Shown piece after piece: positions 1 to 8,831 of a stretch of 64,000 nt of DNA. The DNA lies in contig JAGCVS010000009.1 of the NCBI GenBank assembly GCA_017962235.1, positions 62,001 to 126,000 on the forward strand, read 5' to 3'. Both the position numbers and the translations under genes were made by a program. Origin of the DNA: Bacteroidales bacterium. GTDB taxonomy: Bacteria > Bacteroidota > Bacteroidia > Bacteroidales > UBA932. The notes under the pieces are model-generated. The model had not been told where the DNA came from, did no database searches, and saw only the letters and a list, made by a program, of their open reading frames with translations. Positions within the stretch are counted from its first letter, which is position 1, and each line of letters starts with the position of its first letter.

Positions 1-1108
1 AAAGGTTCGCGGCAACTATCTTTTCGATTTCGGCCGGGTCGTAGATGTCCTTGGCCAGGATGTCGCATTCTCGGCTGATGATGAACATGGTGGGGATGGA
101 GTTCAGGTTGTATGCGGCAACTGCCGGAGAAACCAGCCCCAGCCCGTCGTTCACGCAGGTCCAGGGGAGCTTCTGGTTGCGGACGGAGGCGGCCCATGCG
201 GTCTTGTCCTCGTCTACGCATACCTGATAGATTTCAAAGCCCTTGCTGTGATACTTCTCGTATACGGGAACCATCTCCAGGTTGAACATCTTGTGCTCGT
301 CCTGTGCGATGCTCCAGAAAGAGAGCAGGATAACGTTGCCAAACATGTCGCTCAGCAGATGCTCCTTGCCGTCAAAGTCGGTCATCTTGATCTCGGGCAG
401 GCCATACACGGCGTTGGAGATCTTCTCTTCCAGCTCGTCTGCATTGCGGCGCATGTCAATGGCCTTTGACACAGCGTTCACGAATTCGTTGTCGGGATAC
501 TTCTGAACCAGCGAGTCGCGCACCGAGGTGAAGATGTAGACATCTGTGGGCTCCTGGAATACGTACAGCTGGTCGTTGAACTTCTGGAACAGGGCTGCTG
601 CTGATGTTATGGAGAAGGGGTTGCCCACCACCTGGCGCAGCATGGCCCGCTTGTGGTCTATGTAAATCCTGGAGAGCTGGAGGTTCATGTCCTCCGGCTC
701 TTCTGCCAGAACCCTTTCCATCTGTGCTTTGCTGGCGGCCAGCAGGGAATCCATCTGCATGAGCAGGCGGCTGTCTTCAGAACCTGCCACACTGTAGCGG
801 CCAAGGGTGTCTGCGCTAACGCTGATGCGCTCTTTGTCGGCAGCTACCACGCCGGCCAGCTTGGTGCCGTTGTGATAGAAATAATAGAAGGCGGGATTCA
901 CCTTGTCGCGCAATTCCAGCTTGCATTTCAGGTGTCCGTTGCCGTTAGTGGCAAGGCTGTCTATGAAAGAGAGGCGGTTATAGTCCAGACGATAGAGTTC
1001 CACGTTGGTGGCGACGCCCTCTTTGAGGTCCAGGTTTACCACGGCGCCCGGCTTGCTGCACGATACCACAGCCAGCAGCGCAATCAGCGGGAAGATGATT
1101 CTTTTCAT
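1..1108 (-). CDS. TlpA-like thioredoxin-fold lipoprotein lacking the CXXC motif (3' end beyond window)
   Basis: The frame begins with MKRIIFPLIALLAVVSCSKP, a lipoprotein signal peptide with lipobox VVSC, so the protein is probably anchored in an outer or inner membrane facing the periplasm. An N-terminal beta-rich part of about 110 residues resembles the DUF4369 domain that often precedes thioredoxin domains in Bacteroidetes. The C-terminal part has a thioredoxin/AhpC-like fold with the cis-proline motif SIPTMFII. Where TlpA/ResA proteins have WCxxC, this one reads SFWSIAQDEHK, with no cysteine. Thiol-disulfide exchange by the usual mechanism is therefore unlikely; a binding or scaffold role is possible (inference). 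The gene runs off the window start, so its C-terminus is unseen. The start is the ATG at 1106-1108, just upstream of the hit gene. Confidence 0.75.
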   Translation of the reverse strand, partial: MKRIIFPLIALLAVVSCSKPGAVVNLDLKEGVATNVELYRLDYNRLSFIDSLATNGNGHLKCKLELRDKVNPAFYYFYHNGTKLAGVVAADKERISVSADTLGRYSVAGSEDSRLLMQMDSLLAASKAQMERVLAEEPEDMNLQLSRIYIDHKRAMLRQVVGNPFSITSAAALFQKFNDQLYVFQEPTDVYIFTSVRDSLVQKYPDNEFVNAVSKAIDMRRNADELEEKISNAVYGLPEIKMTDFDGKEHLLSDMFGNVILLSFWSIAQDEHKMFNLEMVPVYEKYHSKGFEIYQVCVDEDKTAWAASVRNQKLPWTCVNDGLGLVSPAVAAYNLNSIPTMFIISRECDILAKDIYDPAEIEKIVAANL

Positions 1109-1113
1109 GGCTG

Positions 1114-1512
1114 CTATTTGTTGAATTCGGCTGCGATAGCGGCTGCGACCACTTTGAATCGCTCCGGAGTGAGGGATTTCTTCTCTGCGCGGAAATCCAT
1201 GTCGCTCTCTTTCTGCAGGGGAACCAGATGAATGTGTGCGTGAGGCACCTCCATGCCCAGCACGGCTACCCCTACGCGCTTGCATGGGATGGCGCGCTTG
1301 ATGGCTTCCGCCACCTTCTTGGCGAATGCGGTAAGGCCGGCGTAGGTCTCATCGTCCAGGTCAAAGATGTAATCCACCTCTTTCTTGGGAATCACCAGAG
1401 TGTGCCCCTCAACCATGGGGTTGATGTCCAGGAATGCAAAGTAGTTTTCGTCTTCTGCAACTTTGTAAGAGGGTATCTCACCCGCTGCAATCTTTGAAAA
1501 TATGGTTGCCAT
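1114..1512 (-). CDS. HIT family nucleotide-binding hydrolase
   Basis: A 132-residue protein of the histidine triad family, which typically hydrolyses nucleoside phosphoramidates or dinucleoside polyphosphates in the cytoplasm. The signature HAHIHLVPL lies at residues 91-99, giving the His91-x-His93-x-His95 triad, and the N-terminal IFSKIAAGEIPSYKVAED is the usual opening of HINT-type members. Length and both motifs fit a complete gene. It sits 3 bp downstream of greA and 5 bp upstream of the TlpA-like lipoprotein gene, so the three are probably cotranscribed. The hit-greA pairing is common in Bacteroidetes (from general knowledge). The physiological substrate cannot be read from the sequence. 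Confidence 0.9.
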   Translation of the reverse strand: MATIFSKIAAGEIPSYKVAEDENYFAFLDINPMVEGHTLVIPKKEVDYIFDLDDETYAGLTAFAKKVAEAIKRAIPCKRVGVAVLGMEVPHAHIHLVPLQKESDMDFRAEKKSLTPERFKVVAAAIAAEFNK

Positions 1513-1515
1513 GGC

Positions 1516-1986
1516 TTAGATGCTTATGTCAAGGATTTCGAATTGCATGAGTCCGGAGGGAACCTGTACGTCCACGGTCTCGCCCTTGCGGTGTCCCAGC
1601 AGGGCCTTTGCGATGGGGGTGCCCACAGCCAGCTTGCCTTCGCGGAAGTTGGCCTCTGTCTCACCCACGATGGTGTATTCCATCACCGCGCCGTTCTTGG
1701 TATTTTTGATTCTGACCTTGTTGAGCATCTGCACCGTATCGGTGTTGAGCTTGCTCTCGTCTATGACCCTCGCGGTGGCAAGCATGTCCTGCAGCTTGCT
1801 TATCTTGAGCTCCAGCAGGCCCTGAGCCTCGCGGGCTGCGTCATATTCTGCATTCTCGCTCAGGTCGCCCTTGTCGCGTGCCTCCGCAATCGCCTTGGAT
1901 ATCACCGGGCGCTCTGCAATAGCCTCTGCCAGCTGCTGTTTGAGGTCATCCAGACCTTTCTGTGTCAAATAGTGTATTTCTGCCAT
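1516..1986 (-). CDS. greA: Transcription elongation factor GreA
   Basis: A 156-residue GreA, the cytoplasmic factor that enters the RNA polymerase secondary channel and stimulates transcript cleavage in backtracked complexes. The N-terminal coiled coil carries the expected ISKAIAEARDKGDLSENAEY segment, which contains the acidic tip residues needed for cleavage. The C-terminal FKBP-like domain includes TIVGETEAN and PIAKALLGHRKGETVDV. Length matches the family. A TATCTTCG sequence on the minus strand (2051-2058) resembles the Bacteroidetes -7 box TAnnTTTG with one mismatch and may be its promoter. The hit gene follows 3 bp downstream. Confidence 0.96.
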   Translation of the reverse strand: MAEIHYLTQKGLDDLKQQLAEAIAERPVISKAIAEARDKGDLSENAEYDAAREAQGLLELKISKLQDMLATARVIDESKLNTDTVQMLNKVRIKNTKNGAVMEYTIVGETEANFREGKLAVGTPIAKALLGHRKGETVDVQVPSGLMQFEILDISI

Positions 1987-1991
1987 TTCGA

Positions 1992-2023
1992 TAAAAAATT
2001 AAAGAATCCCCTGTTTATGGGGA
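1992..2023 (-). terminator. Possible weak terminator or leader hairpin before greA
   Basis: Read on the minus strand, TCCCC and GGGGA form a 5-bp stem around a 7-nt loop, followed by a run rich in T (TTCTTTAATTTTTT). It lies between the small membrane-protein gene and greA. It could end the upstream transcript or act in the greA leader. The stem is short, so confidence is low. Confidence 0.35.
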
Positions 2024-2080
2024 CCCTTCATACCAGTACTAAAATCAGTGCGAAGATAGTAATTATTTTTGAATTACCGG

Positions 2081-2482
2081 CTAATATTTTTCGTAGCCGG
2101 GCTTCATGATCTCCGAATAGATAACCATATCAACGGGATCGAAGTCCATTCCCTGTTCTTTCTCAGGCTGAGGTGCGGCAGTGGTGGCAGCCTTCTTTGC
2201 CTTGGGCTCCGGTTCGGGCTCCGGCTTCGCCGTGGAAGAGATTCCTTCCTCCGCCATGGTATAGCCGGCCGCGGCACTGCGCACTTCCTCTCTGGCCTCA
2301 TCGGCTGCGGTGGTTCTTGGTGCCTCGTTCTGCAGCTTGGAGAGGATATCGTCCAAAGATACCTTGCCGGGGAAGCCCGGGGCGGCGTTCTGCTGTTGTT
2401 TAGCCTTTTTCTTAATGCTGACCACTACGCCCAGCACTACAATCGCCAGCCATACTGCGAATATTATTACAGACTCTCCCAT
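2081..2482 (-). CDS. Small membrane-anchored protein of unknown function
   Basis: 133 residues. An N-terminal membrane segment (about residues 5-23, IIFAVWLAIVVLGVVV) is followed by a basic KKKAKQ stretch, which suggests an N-out, C-in orientation. The middle is low complexity and rich in Ala, Glu, Pro and Lys (PEPEPEPKAKKAATT). The C-terminus ends in a distinct tail, DPVDMVIYSEIMKPGYEKY, which looks like a conserved docking segment. I recognise no enzyme motif. The gene lies 11 bp downstream of ribF and may be the last gene of that transcript. A 7-bp inverted repeat (CCGGCTA/TAGCCGG, 2077-2100) overlaps its stop codon. Confidence 0.75.
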   Translation of the reverse strand: MGESVIIFAVWLAIVVLGVVVSIKKKAKQQQNAAPGFPGKVSLDDILSKLQNEAPRTTAADEAREEVRSAAAGYTMAEEGISSTAKPEPEPEPKAKKAATTAAPQPEKEQGMDFDPVDMVIYSEIMKPGYEKY

Positions 2483-2493
2483 ATCTGATAAGG

Positions 2494-3387
2494 TTAAAAC
2501 TCTCCTGAGGCAAAAAGTTCCCTGGTTGCGGCAATGTCCTGGCTTAGCTGAGCCTTGAGCTGCTCCCGCGAGGCGAACTTACGCTCTTCGCGGAGTTTGC
2601 TGCAAAAGTCAAGCCTGATGTCCAGTCCGTATATCTCCTCGTCAAAGTCGAGGATGTGGGTCTCTATAACCAGGGCACGGTCGTCGCACACGGTGGGACG
2701 GGTCCCTATGTTGCAAACTCCAATGTAGCGGCCGCCTTCCACCTGCACACGCACAGCATATACTCCGCGCTCCGGAATCACCTTGAGCGGCTCGTAGAGC
2801 TGCATGTTGGCGGTGGGGAAGCCCAGCTGCCGGCCTATGCCGTTGCCGCTCACCACTACTCCGCCAAGGCGGTAGTCGTATCCCAGAAGCTTATTTGCGC
2901 GCTCTATGCCGCCGGTGGCCACCAGATTGCGGATGTATGTAGAGCTCACGGTGTTGTACTGGTCTGAGACACTGCCGGCCTTGATGGTTTCAAGCCCCAG
3001 CTTCTTTGCGACCCTGGTGACATTGGTGTCAAATGCGGTGTTGCCCAGATGGTGGTCGTAACCCACTATCAGCATGGATGCCCCTATCTGGCCGATGAGA
3101 CATTCCTGAATGAACTGCTCGCAGCTTATCTTGCTCAGGCTCTTTGTGAAATCCACCACCTCCACGCGATCCACGCCGCACTCCTTGAGCAGTTCCTTCT
3201 TCTCTTCCAGAGAGTTTAAAAGGCGCAGCTCGCGGGCGTCCTGGCGCAGCACGTTGCGGGGATGGGGCCAGAAGGTGACCACGACACTCTCCCCGCCGCG
3301 CTCTTTGGCCGTGCGGCAGAGAGTGTCAATCACCTTGCGGTGTCCGGTGTGGACGCCGTCAAAGAAGCCTGTGGTTGCTATAACCAT
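2494..3387 (-). CDS. ribF: Bifunctional riboflavin kinase / FAD synthetase
   Basis: 297 residues, typical for RibF, which converts riboflavin to FMN and then FAD in the cytoplasm. The N-terminal adenylyltransferase domain shows the GFFDGVHTGHRKVI nucleotide-binding motif, the TFWPHPRNVL loop and SSTYIRNLVATGG. The C-terminal flavokinase domain shows GRQLGFPTANMQL, the kinase PTAN motif, and VETHILDFDEEIYG. The ATG at 3385-3387 lies inside the end of the upstream glycogen synthase/phosphorylase gene (10-bp overlap), so translation is probably coupled to it. That places a flavin gene at the tail of a glycogen operon, with no obvious pathway link. Confidence 0.96.
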   Translation of the reverse strand: MVIATTGFFDGVHTGHRKVIDTLCRTAKERGGESVVVTFWPHPRNVLRQDARELRLLNSLEEKKELLKECGVDRVEVVDFTKSLSKISCEQFIQECLIGQIGASMLIVGYDHHLGNTAFDTNVTRVAKKLGLETIKAGSVSDQYNTVSSTYIRNLVATGGIERANKLLGYDYRLGGVVVSGNGIGRQLGFPTANMQLYEPLKVIPERGVYAVRVQVEGGRYIGVCNIGTRPTVCDDRALVIETHILDFDEEIYGLDIRLDFCSKLREERKFASREQLKAQLSQDIAATRELFASGEF

Positions 3388-6300
3388 CTTACAAGTTCAA
3401 AGTCCTGACGGTGAGCCATGTCGTCACTCTTGGCAAACATGCGGGTAGCGTACTGGTAGGTACCCACTCTGACCGGAGTGATGTCGGTACGGTAGGTTGC
3501 CACACAGTCCTCAAAGCTTACAACCTCGTAAGGGTGTACCTCGCGGATGTGGTATGCTCCCTTGCTGTCCTGCTCCGTGATTACGCATTCGATGCCGATT
3601 TCGTCCGGGGTGAGGCCTGCCAGATATACCTCCGCCTCTGCGTAGTGCTGGTCGCCAAGGGTGAAGCGGGCAGAGCCGTTGAGGTCGTCAAAGCGGCGGA
3701 TCTGGATGTCGGGCCATGCCCTATACATACGCTTCTTCCACTGTGCAATCTCGCGCGCCTTGAGGAAGTCCTTGTCAGTCATCTTGGCGTAGCGTTTTGC
3801 CAGGGGTCTGTAATACTTCTCAAGGTAATCCTCCATCATGCGGTTGGTGGTAAAGTTGCATGCCACCTGGGCGATGGTGTTCTTGATGTATTTGATCCAC
3901 TCCGGGGAATAGTCCTTGTCCCAGTCCTTCTTGTAGAAGGCGGGAGCAATGTCGTTGGTGATGATGCTGTAGAGCATAGCGGAATCCAGGTCGTCCTGGA
4001 ACTCCTGATTGTCGTATGTCTTCTCCAGAGGGAGAGCCCAGCCGGCCCCCTCCTTGTAACCTTCAACCCACCAGCCGTCAAGCACAGAGAAGTGCATTAC
4101 ACCGTTCATCACAGCCTTCTCGCCGCTGGTGCCGGAGGCCTCCTGACGGCGGGTCGGGTTGTTCATCCAGATGTCGACGCCCTGCACGAGCATCTTGGCC
4201 AGGGTGATGTCGTAGTTGGGCACGAACACGATCTTGCCGATGAACTGCGGCATCTTGGAGATTTCCACGATGTGCTTGATAAAGTCGCTGCCGGCCTTGT
4301 CTGCGGGGTGTGCCTTGCCTGCGAACAGGAACTGTACCGGATGGTCGGGGTTGTTGACCAGCTTATCCAGACGCTCCAGGTTGCGGAACAGCAGAGTAGC
4401 GCGCTTGTATGTTGCAAAGCGGCGGGCGAAACCTATGGTGAGCACGTCGTTGCGCAGGGTGGATTTGATCTTGACGATCTGGCTGGGGGAGTAGTGCGCC
4501 GTGGACTTGGTGTCGGAGATGGTCTTCTTTACATAGTCTATAAGACGCTTGCGCAGCACGCTGCGGACGTTCCATATATCCTTGTCTGCTATCTTGTAGA
4601 TATTGGTGAAGCAGGATTTGTCGTAGTGGTGGGTGGCGAAAGCCTTGCCGAATACCCTTGCATGGATGGCCTTCCATTCGGAAGCGGTCCAGGTGGGGTA
4701 GTGGACGCCGTTGGTCACATAGCCCACGTTTACCTCTTCCGGCAGGTAACCGGGCCACATCGGGGCCAGAATCTCCTGGCTCACCTTTCCGTGCAGCCAG
4801 CTTACGCCGTTGATGCCCTGGGACATGTTTGCGGCCAGCACGCTCATGCTGAACTTCTCGCCGCCGTCGTTGATATTGTAGCGGCCCAGGCCCATGAAGG
4901 TGTGCCAGTCAATCTTCATGCGGGCGGGGAACTGGCCAAAGTATACGCGCATCATGTCTTCGCTGAAGAAGTCGTGGCCTGCCGGTACCGGGGTGTGGGT
5001 GGTGAACAGGGAAGAGCTGCGTACCACCTCCAGCGCCTCGGCAAAGGTCAGGTTGTCGTTCTCCACGTACATGCGGATGCGTTCTATTCCGGTGAAGGCT
5101 GCGTGGCCTTCGTTGCAGTGATAAACCTCCGCCTGGATGTTCATCGCCTTGAGGGCGCGGATGCCGCCAAGGCCCAGCAGGATCTCCTGCTTGAGACGGT
5201 TCTCCCAGTCGCCTCCGTAAAGCTGGTGGGTGATGGGACGGTCTTCGGGCATGTTCTCCTCAAAGTCGGTATCCAGCAGATAGAGGTCGGTGCGGCCCAC
5301 TTCCACCTTCCATACGCGGATGTTGAGGTTGCGGCCGGGCATCGGCACAGAAACGGTGAGCCACTTGCCATCCTTGTCCAGCACGGGCTGGGCGGGGGAC
5401 TCGCGGAAGTTCTGCGGGTCGTAAGATGCTATTTGGTCGCCGTCGCCGGAGAGATACTGGGTGAAATAGCCGTATTTGTACAGCAGACCCACAGCGGTGA
5501 GGTTCACGCCCATGTCACTCGCCTCCTTGAGGTAGTCGCCGGCCAGGATTCCGAGGCCGCCGGAATAAATCTTGAGGGAGGTGTCCAGACCGTATTCCAT
5601 GCAGAAGTATGCAATCTTGGGAGATTTGCGCTGTGCCTTGCCCTTCATGTATTCAGTGAAGTGGCTGGAAACGGTTTTGAGGCGGGCCATGAAATCCTTG
5701 TCCTGCTCCAGCACCTTGTACTGGTCCAGCGAGATGCGGTCCAGCATCACTATGGGGTTGCCCTTGCTCTCTTCCCAGAGAGCTGCGTCTATGGATTTGA
5801 AGAGGTCAATCGCCTCGTCGTTCCAGCACCACCAGAGGTTCTTGGAGATGTCTTCCAGGGCGCTCAGGCGGCTGGGGAGGGCGCGGTTTACAACTATGCT
5901 GTTCCAGTTGGGTCGGTTTGCTATCTGTTTGCGGTAACTCTGGTCCCCGTCTTCTTGCAGAAGGGGATAGGGTCCGAACTGCTCTATCACTTTATTGATT
6001 GCCATATCGTAGGCTGATTTGTAGAATGTAATGTTGTTTTCCCAGAGGGCGAGGAGCGATACCTCCCTCGCATTCGCTGCGCATGAGGCGTAGGCCGCTG
6101 CATCAAGGGTGCAGAAGCGGTGGATGACCTCCGCCACGGAATCTACTACGTCACCGTAGTTGAAATCGTTGCGCTCTACGATGGTGACTCCCTTGAGGGG
6201 TTCCTTGCCGCTGTAGCGCTCCTTTATCCAGAGGCCGAAGCCGGCGAGGGTGGTGGTCACCGTGGGGACGCTGAATGCCAGCGACTCCAGCGGGGTGTAA

Positions 6301-7613
6301 CCCCAGGGCTCGTAGTATGAAGGGAACACGGTGAGGTCGGCACCGGAGAGCAGGGTGATGTAGCTCTGGTTAAAGATGCCGTCGCTGCCGTTCAGGTAGC
6401 TGGGGACAAAGAATACGTCCACCTTGCGGTCGGGGCCATTGTCCAGCCCTACCTCTGCCAGATGGCGGCGTACGCAGTCAAAATCGTCTGTGAGATAGTG
6501 TGTTACATTGGTGGTGTGCCGATGCTCAGGATTGGCGAGTTTCTCCACAAGATCCTTGTCGGGGCCGTTGTTGCCGCTGGGCACCATGATAAAGGCGGCT
6601 ATCTGTCTTGCGGGATTCTCGCGGGCCACCTTTGCCAGGGCGTCGATAAACACGTTGATGCCCTTGGTCTCGTATTCATAGCGGCCGCCTATCCAGACTA
6701 TCTCGGTAGAGGCTTCATTGTATTTCTTGTCGCTCATCGCGGAGGCTACATTCAGCAGGCTCTTGCGGGCGGCGGTACGCATCTTTGCAAGTGCCTTCTT
6801 GTCGGGGGCGAAGCTGCCGGCGATGCCGTTGGGGGTAACCACATCGGGATTGCGTCCCAGCAGTATCTTGCACTCGTATGCGGTGAGGTCGCTCACAGTG
6901 GTGAACACGTCGGCGTTCAGGGCAGCCGCCTTCTCCACTGAGTGGCGGTCGCTCACGCCGTATTCGCGGGCCATGGTGTCGCCGTTCATGGCGGGCAACT
7001 CCTTGTAGAAGGGGATGTGCTTGCTGGCCAGACAGCGCCCCACAACTGTGGCGTGGGTGGTGAATACAGTGCCGATGGGCAGGCCGGAGTCCTTCAGATA
7101 GAGAATGCCGGCGCCCGCCATCCACTCGTGGAACTGAGCCACAATCTTGCTGGAAGAGCGGATATAATAGCGTGAGAAACTCTCTATTACCTTACCGGAT
7201 GCGTAACCGAACAGGAACGACTCTATGTATTCCCAGTTGCCGTTGAGTGAATCTACACCGTATTTCTCCCAGGCCTTGGCAAAAATCTGGTCTTTGGCGG
7301 TGATGAAGTTCTTGAAGTCCACCAAGATGGCGATGGGCTTGCCGGGGATGTTCCAGCGGCCTACCCGTACGCGCAGACCTTCGTGGGCTGCGAGCTCCCT
7401 CCAAGATTTGAAGAGGTCGTTGTCTACCGTGAACTCGGGGTTCTGACGGGTGTGCATCCACACGTCAGGTCCGATATGTATGTGTCTGTCCTGAAGTTCG
7501 CCGTTGAGGTTTAAAGCTTTTGTTGCAAGTACTGTGTGAATGCCGCCTACCTTGTTGCAAACTTCCCAGCTGACCTCGAACAGGTAGTCCGGCATCGTCA
7601 TATTTTTCTTCAT
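3378..7613 (-). CDS. Fused glycogen synthase (GT3) and alpha-glucan phosphorylase (GT35)
   Basis: A single 1411-residue polypeptide joins two opposing enzymes of glycogen metabolism. Residues 1 to about 550 resemble the eukaryotic-type glycogen synthase family GT3, with the opening LFEVSWEVCNKVGGIHTVL and the acceptor/donor motif FPSYYEPWGYTPLES. About 575-660 matches the DUF3417 region that precedes bacterial alpha-glucan phosphorylases (SKNLWWCWND). From about 664 the GT35 phosphorylase begins with IAYFCMEYGLDTSLKIYSGG. Its pyridoxal phosphate lysine is predicted at Lys1166 in EASGTSGEKAVMNG. The last 110 residues form a C-terminal beta domain. The protein should both extend and phosphorolyse alpha-1,4-glucan in the cytoplasm; how the two activities are kept apart is not visible. 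Such fusions occur in Bacteroidetes. It follows the GH57 gene by 3 bp and overlaps ribF by 10 bp. Confidence 0.92.
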   Translation of the reverse strand: MKKNMTMPDYLFEVSWEVCNKVGGIHTVLATKALNLNGELQDRHIHIGPDVWMHTRQNPEFTVDNDLFKSWRELAAHEGLRVRVGRWNIPGKPIAILVDFKNFITAKDQIFAKAWEKYGVDSLNGNWEYIESFLFGYASGKVIESFSRYYIRSSSKIVAQFHEWMAGAGILYLKDSGLPIGTVFTTHATVVGRCLASKHIPFYKELPAMNGDTMAREYGVSDRHSVEKAAALNADVFTTVSDLTAYECKILLGRNPDVVTPNGIAGSFAPDKKALAKMRTAARKSLLNVASAMSDKKYNEASTEIVWIGGRYEYETKGINVFIDALAKVARENPARQIAAFIMVPSGNNGPDKDLVEKLANPEHRHTTNVTHYLTDDFDCVRRHLAEVGLDNGPDRKVDVFFVPSYLNGSDGIFNQSYITLLSGADLTVFPSYYEPWGYTPLESLAFSVPTVTTTLAGFGLWIKERYSGKEPLKGVTIVERNDFNYGDVVDSVAEVIHRFCTLDAAAYASCAANAREVSLLALWENNITFYKSAYDMAINKVIEQFGPYPLLQEDGDQSYRKQIANRPNWNSIVVNRALPSRLSALEDISKNLWWCWNDEAIDLFKSIDAALWEESKGNPIVMLDRISLDQYKVLEQDKDFMARLKTVSSHFTEYMKGKAQRKSPKIAYFCMEYGLDTSLKIYSGGLGILAGDYLKEASDMGVNLTAVGLLYKYGYFTQYLSGDGDQIASYDPQNFRESPAQPVLDKDGKWLTVSVPMPGRNLNIRVWKVEVGRTDLYLLDTDFEENMPEDRPITHQLYGGDWENRLKQEILLGLGGIRALKAMNIQAEVYHCNEGHAAFTGIERIRMYVENDNLTFAEALEVVRSSSLFTTHTPVPAGHDFFSEDMMRVYFGQFPARMKIDWHTFMGLGRYNINDGGEKFSMSVLAANMSQGINGVSWLHGKVSQEILAPMWPGYLPEEVNVGYVTNGVHYPTWTASEWKAIHARVFGKAFATHHYDKSCFTNIYKIADKDIWNVRSVLRKRLIDYVKKTISDTKSTAHYSPSQIVKIKSTLRNDVLTIGFARRFATYKRATLLFRNLERLDKLVNNPDHPVQFLFAGKAHPADKAGSDFIKHIVEISKMPQFIGKIVFVPNYDITLAKMLVQGVDIWMNNPTRRQEASGTSGEKAVMNGVMHFSVLDGWWVEGYKEGAGWALPLEKTYDNQEFQDDLDSAMLYSIITNDIAPAFYKKDWDKDYSPEWIKYIKNTIAQVACNFTTNRMMEDYLEKYYRPLAKRYAKMTDKDFLKAREIAQWKKRMYRAWPDIQIRRFDDLNGSARFTLGDQHYAEAEVYLAGLTPDEIGIECVITEQDSKGAYHIREVHPYEVVSFEDCVATYRTDITPVRVGTYQYATRMFAKSDDMAHRQDFELVRWL

Positions 7614-7616
7614 CTA

Positions 7617-8819
7617 TTATTTCTTTTTTGTGTGTTCCGCAACCCTGATCTCAAAGTCGCTGAGCACGTTCATATAGTTAATGAAAGCCTCGTAAGGTGT
7701 GTCGTAAGGGTTGAAATAGCTGTGTACCGCCCCGTCTGAGAAGAACTTGGTGCACATATAGTAGAGGTGGTCGCTCTCCTGCAGGCGGCGGAAGGTCTTC
7801 AGCAGGGCCTCATCGCCGCTGCGGCGGACCTTGGCCTCCAGCGCATACAGCTTGTTGAAAGCTTCGCGCTGCAGTTCGTTACCCAGCCATGCCGATGTGT
7901 CGCGCTCTTCGTCTGCCCATGAGATGGGGAAGGGGACGTTGAGCTCCGCTACCGGTTCGTGCTTCTTAGCTGCTTCGCTGGCGGTGCAGAATGCAACCCC
8001 CTTGTGGGAGAGCACCTCTGCGGGAAGTGCCTTGAAGAAGTCAAAGATGCCGCTGGCGGCCTTCTGGTGCTCGCCAAAGGTCTCATAGTCCATGAACAGG
8101 TTCACGATATCGTCGTTCTCCAGAGCCTCCATCAGCCAGCCGGTGTACTTGGGCGCGGTGAGGGGCCATTCGTTCCATGCAGTGTTGGAGAAGCGGAACG
8201 CGATGTCGTCTGAGAGCGCTGAATTCTTGAGCAGCAGGCGGAGCTTGGGATTTGCGGGGTTGTTGTATACGTAGTTGGGACTCTTCCAGCCCAGGATGTG
8301 CTTTGCACCCTCCGTGAGCATGGTGCGGTAACCCATTGCGGCAACCATCTCGCCGATCTCATCCGAATAGATCAGCTCCGTGTTGCGGAATGCCTTGGGT
8401 TTTACGCCAAACTCGCTCTCTACAGTTGCGGCGTGCAGCTTCACCTGGTCCTTGAATTCAGCAGGGGAAGCCAGCGATGCCAGCGAGTGGGAATAGGTCT
8501 CTGCCAGGAACTCCACGCAGCCGGTGGCGGCCAGGGCGCGGAAGCTCTCCAGCACCTCCGGAGCGTACTGGCGGAACTGCTCTATGGCAGTACCGGATAC
8601 GGAGAAGGTTACTTTGAAATCCTTGCCGTGGGTCTTGATCAAATCAAGCAGCAGCTTGTTCATGGGCAGGTAGCACTTGGCGGCTACGCGGCGCACGATG
8701 GCGCTGTTGTCAAAATCGTCAAAATAGTGGTCGTCCGCTCCTATGTCAAAGAACCGGAAAAGCCTGAGACGGTCGGGCTGGTGAACCTGGAAATAAAGGC
8801 AAATACTTTTTGTGGCCAT
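7617..8819 (-). CDS. GH57 family alpha-glucan hydrolase or 4-alpha-glucanotransferase
   Basis: A 400-residue cytoplasmic protein without a signal peptide. It shows the GH57 conserved regions: HQP at residues 13-15; FRNTELIYS with the probable nucleophile Glu148; and FMDYETFGE with the probable acid/base Asp244. GH57 includes alpha-amylases, branching enzymes and 4-alpha-glucanotransferases, and the sequence alone does not settle which this is. At about 400 residues it is shorter than typical GH57 branching enzymes (over 500) and close to the alpha-amylase-like group. It sits between a GT4 glycosyltransferase and the GT3-GT35 fusion, which argues for a role in glycogen turnover. Spacing to neighbours is 3 and 12 bp. 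Confidence 0.88.
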   Translation of the reverse strand: MATKSICLYFQVHQPDRLRLFRFFDIGADDHYFDDFDNSAIVRRVAAKCYLPMNKLLLDLIKTHGKDFKVTFSVSGTAIEQFRQYAPEVLESFRALAATGCVEFLAETYSHSLASLASPAEFKDQVKLHAATVESEFGVKPKAFRNTELIYSDEIGEMVAAMGYRTMLTEGAKHILGWKSPNYVYNNPANPKLRLLLKNSALSDDIAFRFSNTAWNEWPLTAPKYTGWLMEALENDDIVNLFMDYETFGEHQKAASGIFDFFKALPAEVLSHKGVAFCTASEAAKKHEPVAELNVPFPISWADEERDTSAWLGNELQREAFNKLYALEAKVRRSGDEALLKTFRRLQESDHLYYMCTKFFSDGAVHSYFNPYDTPYEAFINYMNVLSDFEIRVAEHTKKK

Positions 8820-8831
8820 ATCTGTAAATTT

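Noticed and set aside
3411-6017. 868-codon open frame antisense to the glycogen synthase/phosphorylase fusion
   Set aside because: It is the mirror of a strongly conserved coding frame and has no recognisable domain; long antisense frames are common in GC-rich genes.
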